Shown here: positions 36,812-45,228 of the stretch, piece by piece | How the letters are laid out: every line of letters begins with the position of its first letter | Numbering within the stretch: position 1 is the stretch's first letter | Program-made: the position numbers and the translations under genes | The notes under the pieces: model-generated | The model's input: the letters and a program-made list of their open reading frames with translations, nothing else | What the model was told of the DNA's origin: nothing | Database searches by the model: none | Source of the DNA: Nemertoderma westbladi | Taxonomy: Eukaryota > Xenacoelomorpha > Nemertodermatida > Nemertodermatidae | Length of the DNA stretch: 64,000 nt | Reading direction: 5' to 3' | Assembly (NCBI GenBank): GCA_032718475.1 | Contig: JAUCBJ010001185.1 | Coordinates: forward strand, 1 to 64,000

Positions 36812-36819
36812 CTTTTATA
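36812..36819 (-). promoter_or_regulatory. TATA box of the zinc-finger/acidic gene
   Basis: TATAAAAG on the minus strand within CTCTATAAAAGCCCCC, 140 bp before the ATG at 36,672. It is a near-ideal TATA element in the right orientation. Confidence 0.65.
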
Positions 36820-36918
36820 GAGGGAGGCTAGAATGGAGTTGTGAAAAAAGAATAATCTATTGTAAACCAGATGTTTCTTGAATTTTTCTCAGGCGTATTT
36901 AACAATAAAGTGGGTGAA

Positions 36919-37354
36919 GGTGAGGCTGTGGTTGTGGCTGTGGCTGTGGCTGTGGTTGTGGCTGTGGCTGTGGCTGTGGTTGTGGCTGTGGCTGTGGCTG
37001 TGGTTGTGGCTGTGGCTGTGGTTGTGGCTGTGGCTGTGGTTGTGGCTGTGGCTGTGGTTGTGGCTGTGGCTGTGGCTGTGGTTGTGGCTGTGGCTGTGGT
37101 TGTGGCTGTGGCTGTGGCTTGTGGCTGTGGTTGTGGCTGTGGCTGTGGCTGTGGCTGTGGTTGTGGCTGTGGCTGTGGCTGTGGTTGTGGCTGTGGCTGT
37201 GGCTGTGGCTGTGGTTGTGGCTGTGGTGTGGCTGTGGCTGTGGCTGTGGTTGTGGCTGTGGTTGTGGCTGTGGCTGTGGTTGTGGCTGTGGTTGTGGCTG
37301 TGGCTGTGGCTGTGGTCTGTGGCTGTGGTTGTGGCTGTGGTTGTGGCTGTGGCT
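36919..37354. repeat. GGCTGTGGTTGTGG minisatellite, right
   Basis: About 435 bp of 6 bp words GGCTGT and GGTTGT, in higher-order groupings of 12, 18 and 24 bp. It is the inverted partner of 35,397-35,605 but twice as long. No stop codons occur, so long low-complexity frames appear; none is believable as a gene. Confidence 0.92.
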
Positions 37355-38736
37355 TGTGGGGAGTGCCTCAGGTCTTAAATCAGAGTCTTACAAATTCGAA
37401 CGTTAACGAACAAATTCAAACGTTACTGTTCCACCTTGGTGTAGTGGTTGCTTTGAATTCACATCTCCAATAGGTCGTGGGTTCAATCCTCACATGGACC
37501 AGGGCAGTTTTCGTTCGATCAGCAATAGGCCTAACTATACAAAATGTAGTATTATTGCCTAGTAACCAATTCATAGCTACCGTATGGTTTTTACTTTGAG
37601 ACATTTCACCCTCTAGCAGCAGACTCGGATCTTCAGACTACTCTGTGACTCCGCAAAAAGATATAGCCTATATTGTAATAGATATCGACTGGGGGGTCAA
37701 AATTAAGTAATAATATATCTAAAAAAGTCTCAAACATCTTACCTCATGGCTCGCCCCTCAGAAATCTTAAGCAATATAGCTTCATATTTTTTAAGGAAAA
37801 CTGGTAAACGAGATTTGTTACTTACGCATACCTCGCAGACTTAAGTAATTAATTATACAGTAGGTTAGATCGTTTTGAGAGTAGGACCATTGGAAACAGC
37901 GCCTTCGAAAACCTCAGTACAAATAAAATTAATAAGATTAACAGGATATAGCTTGTTATAATAAAACTTAAATTATAATACAGTAGAACAATTAGGGTTG
38001 TAAATAAAAACAAATTCAATAAATTGAAGATAAACTGTATATAACTTATGTATTAAAAGAGGGCCTTATTTAATTATGTGCGATCAGGCGCGCAGGTTTA
38101 AATTAACATATGCGCTCGCATATGCGGTAATTAATGGTTGTAGTTGGCCTATGTGCGATTGAGGTGATGCTGGCGCGTAAGATGCAAACCGAAGGTTTCC
38201 AATCTTACATGATAACGAAGCTGGAGGCTATCAAGGCAACATTCCAACGGCAGCCCCACCCACGCGTTGACATACAGTATAACTCAAGGTGGGATTAGTC
38301 ATACCACATCTAATAAGAGCCCAACGGCCGCAGATTATTGAGGGATGACTCAGGGCCAAACTGGCCCACTTTATTTTCTTGATGAGGGTAATTTATGTTT
38401 TGGGCCCCGCTCGCATGTTTATATTTAATTCTACCTTTACCTACTGTATGGCAAAAATAATACAAATGTATTGTATATTGTATTGTACAGTGCCTATTGT
38501 GTTGTATATTTCGTTTGCTGTAGTACAATTTATTCATCTCGCGTCCCTATCTGATTGATTTGTATCAAATTAAATTGCCTTTGGCAACATTATTTGATAC
38601 AAATCGATTGATTAAACAATTAATTAATTGTTTAATCGACCAATTAATTAATTGTTTAATTAATTAATGACCTACTTAACACCCAAGGTGCGAAGTTGGA
38701 CTAAACTGTCGCAGAGAGTGGCATACTATTACTACT
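37355..38736 (-). repeat. Right terminal inverted repeat of the Polinton-like element
   Basis: A reverse-complement copy of 34,016-35,396 with a low level of substitutions and small indels (for example around 34,193-34,215 against 38,530-38,560). It includes the tRNA-like segment at 37,428-37,500. Confidence 0.9.
37428..37500 (+). ncRNA. tRNA-like segment in right inverted repeat
   Basis: A box TTGGTGTAGTGGTTGC and B box GGTTCAATCC. Same sequence as 35,250-35,322 in the opposite orientation. Confidence 0.5.
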
Positions 38737-39208
38737 TACTTGGCAGGATTTCCTCGACTTCTGGAGCCAGGAGGAGGATTTCCATCACTCCATCATCATT
38801 ATGATGATCTAAGGACATGCGTAGAACATAGTCAATCACAATTATGAATAATAATGGTGCAAGTGTGTCTCCTTGGAGGACGCCCCATAACACTTCAAAT
38901 GGTTCTGTGTCACCATCAACAGTAGACACAAATGTTGTCGAACCATCGTATGGTGATATGATTGCTGCAATAATTTAATCAGGAATCCCATATAATGAAA
39001 GTATGCTGAACATACGTGAGCGAGAGACTGAATCAAAGGCCTTGAAGAAGTCAACAAAGATAATAGCCAGATGCCTGTCTTTCTTTTTTGATAACTCTTC
39101 AATTATCCTTCTAAGTGCCAAAATGGGCTCCATGGTCCCACGACCTTTACGGAACCCATTCTGATTTCCACGGAGCAGTCTCTCAATGGGCTGATCCCTT
39201 ATGCGATT
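38737..39208 (-). mobile_element. LINE family A copy 2, 5' part
   Basis: It encodes, on the minus strand, the reverse transcriptase stretch from RGNQNGFRKGRGTMEPI to NPAKY, including FVDF-FKAFDSVSR and LQGDTLAPLLF. Small indels break the frame. It joins 33,141-34,015 once the Polinton-like element is removed. At 39,208 it meets the tail of LINE family B. Confidence 0.85.
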
Positions 39209-39441
39209 TACTACTACGACTAGGTCGAGCGAACTCGGACAGTGGAAATGAGATCCTTCCAGGCTTCCCGATTCTCCATAGTTGTCGCAATTTCGTTTCT
39301 CCCAAGATCAGTATCCCTTTCAAGTTGATCTATATATGTTATGGCCGGCCGTCCACGACTACGCTTTCCATGAGTTGGTTGCCAGAAAAGTAGATCTGGT
39401 ATGACCCCGTCTTTACTTCGCCAGCAGTGCCCACTGAATCT

Positions 39442-41233
39442 TCATCTGCGTTCACGGAGGGTGGTTGATACAGGTGGTATTGTACCATAAAGCTCAGCGT
39501 TTGTCATGTGTTGTCTCCAGCTGATGTTTAGGGCTGCCCTTAGTAGTCTTGTGTACCAACCATGAATTCGTTGTTCAAGTGATTTAGTCAGTGTCCAGGT
39601 CTCACCCCTGTATAAAAATACACTTTCCACTGTGGCTCGAAAGAACTTAGTCTTCATGTGCCTGGAGAGATCTGATTTCCAGATGGTATCCATTTTTGAT
39701 AGAGCTACCCAAGCCTTTGCTTTCCTAACTTCTATGTCCTTTTTGCTACTCTCTATCCATGATCCTAGGTACTGGAAGTCGTCAACCTTCCTTAGTTGAT
39801 TATTATCAATGGTTGTCAAGTTTCCATCAACATTAAAAGTCATGAATTCGGTCTTGGTAGCATTTATATCCAACCTCCTTAGCAACCCTCTCCACTTTAT
39901 TCAGTAGAAGCTGTGCATCTGCTAGCGTATTAGAGAGCAGGGCGATGTCATCCGCAAAGTCGGTGTCTGTGATTGTAGTTGCCGGATATCTACTACTTCT
40001 GCGTTCTTGAAGTGTGAATCCCAGATCTTCACCCTTTGTGGCCGTCATCATTGCGTAATCCAGTACAATTACAAATAGTAATGGTGCTAATGTCTCACCT
40101 TGCAGTACACCAGGATTGAGATTGCAGGATTGAGAAAAACTCAGTTTCACCATCTGGTGAGAGTACCTGCGCTTCTGTGTCACAATATAACAATCCAATG
40201 CCAGCAACGATTACTTCTGGTATTCCATAAGCTCTTAGGATTTCAAGCATTTTACCTCTATGGATGGAGTCGAATGCCTTCTTGAAGTCCACAAAAGTCA
40301 TGACTGCGGGGAGATTCTTTGACTTTTCCTTCAATCAGTCTCCGTAATGCAAGTATCTGAGCTAATGTTGATCTACTTGGTCGAAATCCGTTTTGGCTCT
40401 TACGCAGTAGTTTCTCTATGTGAGGCCTAATCCTATATACACCATGTCCCGTAATATAGTGTCATTTTCTGATGACACGGACCCCCCCCCCCCCCCCAGA
40501 TTTTTCTACAAATCTTTATCATATTGCTTGAAATTTGAAACACAACTAGTTATGTTTCAAATTTCAAGCATTATGATAAAGATTTGTAGAAAAATCTGGG
40601 GGGGGGGGGGGGGGGGGTCCGTGTCATTAGAAAATGACACTCTATTACGGGACATGGTGTAGAATCATTTTATTGTATATTTTGGCAGCTACCACAAGCA
40701 GACAGATCCCACGATAGTTTGTTGGTATGCCGAGGTCTCCTTTCTTGGGGATAGGCTTTAGTTGACCTTTAGTCCATATTGGTAGTGGCTTTTCCCCTTT
40801 TAACATCCGGTTGCAAACCGGATGTTATTTTCCATACCTCCGCTGGGATTTCATCTAATCCACTCGCTATATTATTGGACATGCATTTAATGCTTCTTTG
40901 GAGTTCGGCAGGTGTGAAGTCCCCTGTTTCTATAGGTAGTGTCTTGTCATGTATTTTCCTTGTAGGGCTGACCTCGATGCTTGGTGGCTGCCCAAGCAAG
41001 TTGCTGAAGTGATTTTTCCACTTCCCAACACGTTCTTCGGGACTATCGGCTTTGAGGCGCCCCTTTGCACAACTTTTCCGACCAGATACCTCATTTACAG
41101 TTTGCCAGGTAAGTCTTGATTGTTGCTGTATTCCTGTATGTGAGCAGTTGTGTAATTGCTTCAATTTTATCCTGTATGTACTTTTCCTGGCTGATGTTGT
41201 AGGCCAATTTAAGATCGTCCTTAGCTTTCTCAA
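39442..41233 (-). pseudogene. LINE family B ORF, broken reverse transcriptase
   Basis: Fragments in order on the minus strand: 41,233-40,769, the pre-RT region (EERVGKWKNHFSNLL, ASGLDEIPAEVWK); 40,334-40,095, RT fingers (AVMTFVDFKKAFDSIHR); 40,207-39,833, palm (GVLQGETLAPLLFVIVLDYA and FADDIALL); 39,885-39,442, C-terminal region (KVDDFQYLGSWIESSKKDIE, VESVFLYRGETWTLTKSLEQ). The frame changes several times and a MITE lies between the first two parts, so no functional protein is made. Confidence 0.85.
40440..40659. mobile_element. 220 bp palindromic MITE with TA target duplication
   Basis: It starts CACCATGTCCCGTAAT and ends with the inverted match ATTACGGGACATGGTG, flanked by TA on both sides (40,438-40,439 and 40,660-40,661). 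The arms are near-perfect inverted copies almost to the centre (ACTAGT at 40,545). Each arm carries a long C or G run of about 17-21 nt. The TA duplication fits the Tc1/mariner group; no transposase is present. Confidence 0.85.
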
Positions 41234-41429
41234 CCTTGTTAATGTTTTCGGTTGTTCGGTTTTTATTTGTGGGCTATCTTAAGATCATCTCTCTTACAAG
41301 TAACCTCAGAGTTTTGCCACGGCACATACTGTTTTCGTTTGGGTTTCTGGGGGATATGCCTCTTAGCTGATTCCTTGTAGGCTTGGTATATTGAATCGGT
41401 GGACTGGTCTTCATAGGGTATATCTTTTC

Positions 41430-41620
41430 GACCTACGCGTAGTTTGTTACTTCCATTCCTGTCATTTACCGGTAGGGCCAGACTTACTGCCTTTTTAACA
41501 ACTACGCGTAGGTGTTTTAAAACTACGCGTAGTTATTTTGGAACTACGCGTAGGTATTTTCAAACTACGCGTAGGTGGTACGCGTAGCTACGCGTAGGTG
41601 CTACGCGTAGCAGTCCTGAT
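41430..41620. repeat. Cluster of eight CTACGCGTAG palindromes
   Basis: The 10 bp perfect palindrome or its ACGCGTAG core occurs near 41,433, 41,503, 41,522, 41,541, 41,561, 41,579, 41,590 and 41,603. Spacing is about 19 bp in the middle. The first copy lies in LINE B-like flank, so the rest may have been amplified from it. The core ACGCGT is the sequence of MCB cell-cycle elements; no such function is shown here. Confidence 0.8.
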
Positions 41621-41837
41621 AACAATGATTTTTCATTTCAGGTCCGGTAGGGTTGAGTTGTCAGGCAAGTATCGGTATATGTCAGGTATCTGATTATCAG
41701 ACAAATGGAATAACAGAATCGGAAGCTCATATCTATACATACATACAGCACTGGTAATAAATAATATTCGGCTCTTTCACATACAAAGGTGTAATATTAT
41801 GGTTGTTTTTCAGAAGTGGAAAAAATGAGAAAGTGCG
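41621..41837. other. Short unique intronic DNA
   Basis: No gene seen between the palindrome cluster and the ribozyme. Confidence 0.5.
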
Positions 41838-41910
41838 TCACCGGGGGTTGAACCAGCGCTATACGTACGTTTCGGCCTAACAGGCCTCATCAGTAGCTCT
41901 AACCACTACT
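41838..41910 (-). ncRNA. tRNA-like frame enclosing the hammerhead
   Basis: AGTAGTGGTTAGAGC (41,910-41,896) resembles a tRNA D-arm/A box, and GGTTCAACCCCCGG (41,854-41,841) resembles the T-arm/B box. The ribozyme sits where the anticodon arm would be, so this may be a pol III-transcribed SINE with a built-in ribozyme. The A box overlaps the end of the LINE (TAG)n tail, so chance similarity on that side is possible. Confidence 0.45.
41855..41900 (-). ncRNA. Type I hammerhead self-cleaving ribozyme
   Basis: All conserved core positions are present on the minus strand. Stem I 5' strand AGAGCTA (41,900-41,894); core CUGAUGA (41,893-41,887); stem II GGCC-UGUUA-GGCC (41,886-41,874); GAAA (41,873-41,870); stem III ACG-UA-CGU (41,870-41,863); the GUA cleavage triplet with H17 = A at 41,862; stem I 3' strand UAGCGCU (41,861-41,855), pairing six of seven. 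Cleavage is expected between 41,862 and 41,861. The very short stem III matches the minimal type I hammerheads of animal Penelope-like elements and retrozymes, which usually work as dimers. The flanks carry tRNA-like A and B boxes. This comes from reading the sequence; activity is inferred. Confidence 0.87.
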
Positions 41911-43537
41911 ACTACTACTAGGATCGGCATGCTGCATTGCAGCTGCATTTTTAAGAATGCTGTGCCGGCTTGTCAACAAAATTGCACCGCCACAACTCCC
42001 TATCACCCATGACATTTGCTAGATCATCCGCATCTTTAAGGCCAGTGTCCTTTAAGATGCGTCTCAAGAAAGTCATGGGCTGTCCACCATGCTTATTCAC
42101 TCCATGGGGCTGCCAAAGTACAAGATTATGCACTGGCTGGTCCTCACGGCGAAAGCAATGTCCTGCAAAGCGGAGGCGATTTTGTTCTAGTGTCAAGCTT
42201 GGGGGAACCAATGAGACACCTCCAATGTTATATAGTGTCTGGTTGGAGATGTGTGCATTGTACTTGACACAATGAACCCGGCGTAGCATTCTTGTGAATG
42301 TGCCATCCAGAGATGTGGTGTCCTCAGCAGTTAGAGCCCAGCATGGACTCCCGTAGAGGAGTACTGGAACTACTGCTGCTCTAAATAATCGGACCTTAAG
42401 TTTCCGATTAATTCTCGGTGACTTCCAAATCCTGGAAAGCCTATTCAAGGCTGCCCATGCCTTTCCCTTACGTATTCGAAGGTCCTCACCTGACTTCCGG
42501 ATCCATGATCCCAGGTAACAGAAGTCGTCCACATGCTCAAGCATACCATCCTTTGAGCTTATGCTCATCCGATCAGAGACTTGCTGAGGACTTTCAAAGT
42601 TAACTGTCAGAATTTTGGTCTTTCTGGAGTTAATAAAAAGACCAACACTAGAAGCAGCATGTTCTAATGAGCTGAGGAGCCGTTGGGCTCCCTCTAATGA
42701 TTCTGAGAGTACTCCTAAGTCATCAGCAAAGTCTAGATCAGTTAGGTACTTGGCAGGATTTCCTCGACTTCTGGAGCCAGTAGGTGGAGTTATCATCACC
42801 CCATCATCATTATAATGATCTAAGGACATGCGTAGAACATAGTCAACCACAATAATGAACAAGAATGGTGCAAGTGTGTCTCCTTGGAGGACGCCCCATA
42901 ACACTTCAAATGGTTCTGTGTCACCGTCAACAGTAGACACAAATGTTGTCGAACCATCGTATACTGATCTGATTGCTGCAATAATTTCATCAGGAATCCC
43001 ATATAATGAAAGTATGCTGAACATACGTGAGCGAGAGACTGAATCAAAGGCCTTGAAGAAGTCAACAAAGATAACAGCCAGATGCCTGTCTTTCTTTTTT
43101 GATAACTCTTCAATTATCCTTCTAAGTGCCAAAATGGGCTCCATGGTCCCACGACCTTTACGGAACCCATTCTGATTTCCACGGAGCAGTCTCTCAATGG
43201 GATCCCTGATGCGATTTAATAGAATCCTATTGTATAGCTTTGCAGCAATCGAGATCAATGAGATTCCCCGAAAAGAACCATAGAGTGTTAGGTTGCCCTT
43301 CTTGGGAACTGGCACCAACTTATTTGTTTTCATTTCTTGTGAGACTCTTGTCGTTCTGTACATGTCTACTATGATGGGATAAATGAGCTCCAAACACTCA
43401 GGTATTTTAAAGACCTCAGGGGGGACACCATCAACTCTACTGGCACGCGGCAGCCTGGACTTCAGCACAGGAGATATCGCCATTTGGAATATCTGGGAGT
43501 ATAGTTATAGACTCAGACATTTTTACTTCTATAAAGG
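41904..43537 (-). mobile_element. RTE-like LINE family A, copy 3
   Basis: A 5'-truncated copy with tail (TAG)n at 41,904-41,920. An open frame spans 43,483-41,951. Beyond 43,450 the homology continues to about 43,537 with a deletion of roughly 30 bp relative to copy 1. It is closely related to copy 1 and lacks the nonsense codon. Confidence 0.9.
41951..43483 (-). CDS. LINE family A reverse transcriptase fragment, open frame
   Basis: A 510-residue open frame covering most of the reverse transcriptase and the C-terminal region: VDGVPPEVFKIP, GSFRGISLISIAAKLYNRIL, NGFRKGRGTMEPILALR, FVDFFKAFDSVSR, LQGDTLAPFLF, FADDLGVLSESLEGAQRLL, VDDFCYLGSWIRKSGEDLR, ending VDKPAQHS. No endonuclease remains, and the apparent start lies at the damaged 5' end. 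It is useful as the unbroken reference for the nonsense codon in copy 1. The hammerhead lies about 50 nt past its 3' UTR on the same strand. Confidence 0.85.
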   Translation of the reverse strand: MAISPVLKSRLPRASRVDGVPPEVFKIPECLELIYPIIVDMYRTTRVSQEMKTNKLVPVPKKGNLTLYGSFRGISLISIAAKLYNRILLNRIRDPIERLLRGNQNGFRKGRGTMEPILALRRIIEELSKKKDRHLAVIFVDFFKAFDSVSRSRMFSILSLYGIPDEIIAAIRSVYDGSTTFVSTVDGDTEPFEVLWGVLQGDTLAPFLFIIVVDYVLRMSLDHYNDDGVMITPPTGSRSRGNPAKYLTDLDFADDLGVLSESLEGAQRLLSSLEHAASSVGLFINSRKTKILTVNFESPQQVSDRMSISSKDGMLEHVDDFCYLGSWIRKSGEDLRIRKGKAWAALNRLSRIWKSPRINRKLKVRLFRAAVVPVLLYGSPCWALTAEDTTSLDGTFTRMLRRVHCVKYNAHISNQTLYNIGGVSLVPPSLTLEQNRLRFAGHCFRREDQPVHNLVLWQPHGVNKHGGQPMTFLRRILKDTGLKDADDLANVMGDRELWRCNFVDKPAQHS

Positions 43538-43542
43538 AGACA

Positions 43543-43692
43543 ACACATTACAAATGCCGAGCTTTATGGCACAATACCACCTGTATCAACCACCCTCCGT
43601 GAACGCAGATTAAGATTCAGTGGGCATTGCTGGAGAAGTAAAGACTAGGTCATACAGTACCAACCAGATCTACTTTTCTGGCAACCAACACA
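43543..43692 (+). mobile_element. LINE family B fragment
   Basis: On the plus strand this matches the C-terminal part of family B at 39,340-39,520 (minus): CACATTACAAATGCCGAGC...ACGCAGATTAAGATTCAG, encoding NAELYGTIPPVSTTLRERRL. It abuts the 5' end of LINE A copy 3. Confidence 0.8.
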
Positions 43693-44152
43693 CTTTCTCC
43701 AACAGGTTGTGGAATTTGCCTTAAAAACGGTTTTTAATTTTTTTTTTATTATTTTAATAATAAAACATTATTATCAGTATTTTTTCTTATTTCATCTTGA
43801 ACAGATTTTTATCATGATTCCTAATTTGAAAACCGTTTAGTAATATCTGTCTCACTTCTCGAGATATTTCTGTCTGTTCGTTTGAATGTCGGTCTGCCCG
43901 TCAGAATGTCTCCAAAACAATAGAAAGCATACTAGGCGTATCTGTCTCAAAAATTTCTGTTTTCTTGGTCCGCGACTTCATTTCTGATGCCAGTAATCAA
44001 ATTTGGCCTCGTCGTTTCTGTCCGTATGCCTGTCAGTCTGTCCGGCAAAATATAACCGACAGCCTGAACGGCAAACAGACAATTTAATTTGGAAGTCATC
44101 AAATCTGAAAAAAACTGAAACTCGAATTGATTTCTGCGATCAGGAAAACACA
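43693..44152. other. AT-rich intronic DNA
   Basis: No gene seen. Repeated TGTCNGTCTG words (43,868-44,045) are probably microsatellite-like. Confidence 0.5.
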
Positions 44153-45228
44153 CGGCAGCTCCAAACCAAAACCCAGTAAGTACATTTTTTGACTTTTCGA
44201 GATAATCGCGTTTAAAGTTTTTGGACTTTAAACAGCTGGCATTTGGTTAAAATTTAATTTGATGAGTTATAATTTTGTGTCAGTTTGGGCCTACCTTTAC
44301 AAATTGTGCATATATATTAGTGCCAAAACTTTTTTTTTAAATTTATTCTTTACTTTTCATATAAATCGACTTACACGGTTTTGGTATGGTAGAAAAGAAA
44401 ACAATTGTGATTTTTGATGCATCAATACCCAGTAACGTCATGATTCCCATTTCAAAATATAGTAACTAATTTGCCCACACCAAAACCCAGTAAACTAACA
44501 TTTAACTTTTCCAATCAGTTACCTTTCCCATGCCAAAACCAATTAACTGACAAGTCCCTTCGCCAAAACCCAGTAACTCTGACTTCCTTCGCCAACGGGT
44601 AGCGAAAACAAAGAGGCAACATTCTAGAATATAATATTCTTGAACATTTAATTATTTGTCTACGTCTGTTGCGTTGCCGGAGTTACTGGGTTTTGGTCTG
44701 GCATAGTATCTGCATTCGGGAAATTCCACGTCAAAACCCAGTATCTCAAACTGCTGGAAACCCAGTAACTCTGTTTACTGGGTTTTGACGTGGTAAATCT
44801 GAAATTGACAATATACATACTGGGTTTTGACTTAGACAATTTGTCTTTCGGAAATGATACTCAATTTTGTTCAGAAAATACCATGTGAAAACTCAGTAAA
44901 GAATTTTGCTCGAAACCCAGTAAGTGCAGTTACTGGGTTTTGGCGTAGGATCTTGGGATTTTTGAGCACATACTGGGTTTTGATGGAGTAACTTTTTCAA
45001 AATAACACCAGAAAGGATAAACAAAACCCAGTAACTAGCATTACTGTGTTTCGACGTGGTATTTGCTCTAAATTAGCTAATTAGTTAATTAATTAATTGT
45101 TAATACTGCGAAATCAGTTAGTGCTATGGTTTCGAAACTGAGTCAGATGAATTCTACGCCCCCAAAAAAATCGAAAAAAATCGATTTCGAAAAAAATTGA
45201 CATACTGGGTTTTGGTTTGGAGCTGCCG
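44153..45228. mobile_element. 1,076 bp DNA transposon packed with ACCCAGTA motifs
   Basis: The ends are inverted repeats: CGGCAGCTCCAAACCAAAAC at 44,153 and its reverse complement ending at 45,228, flanked by the direct 4 bp CACA (44,149-44,152 and 45,229-45,232). Between them at least fourteen ACCCAGTA or TACTGGGT motifs occur, mostly as AAAACCCAGTAACT or its complement, several as head-to-head pairs a few bases apart. There is no transposase frame. The motifs also form part of the terminal repeats, so they resemble sub-terminal transposase-binding sites spread over the whole element. Superfamily not assigned. Confidence 0.78.

Larger units (their letters stand above)
34016..38736. mobile_element. 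Polinton/Maverick-like reduced DNA transposon, 4,721 bp
   Basis: The ends are inverted: 5' AGTAGTAATAGTATGCC at 34,016, with its reverse complement ending at 38,736. They are flanked by the direct 6 bp duplication TACTTG (34,010-34,015 and 38,737-38,742). The empty site GGTACTTGGCAGG is preserved in LINE A copies 1 and 3. The inverted repeats are about 1.38 kb each (34,016-35,396 and 37,355-38,736) and very similar. A 6 bp duplication, AG at the termini and kilobase-scale inverted repeats are hallmarks of Polintons. The usual polymerase B, integrase, ATPase, protease and capsid genes are absent; only one internal gene remains (35,923-36,672). It is therefore a non-autonomous derivative, and assignment rests on the termini. 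Confidence 0.8.
39209..41480 (-). mobile_element. RTE-like LINE family B
   Basis: A second LINE family on the minus strand, related to family A but clearly distinct. The tail lies near 39,209-39,222 (CTACTACGACTAGG on +). A palindromic MITE interrupts it at 40,440-40,659. It is 5'-truncated; recognisable coding sequence fades past about 41,300. Confidence 0.85.

Noticed and set aside
35277-37473. Long frames of alternating Val-Ala, Leu-Trp or Cys-Gly
   Set aside because: Products of the 6 bp minisatellites on both sides of the Polinton-like internal gene.
40456-40475. CTGATGA near the MITE as a third hammerhead core
   Set aside because: It is followed by CACGG and a C run with no GAAA or stem II; other CTGATGA occurrences (6,167; 29,017) also lack GAAA.
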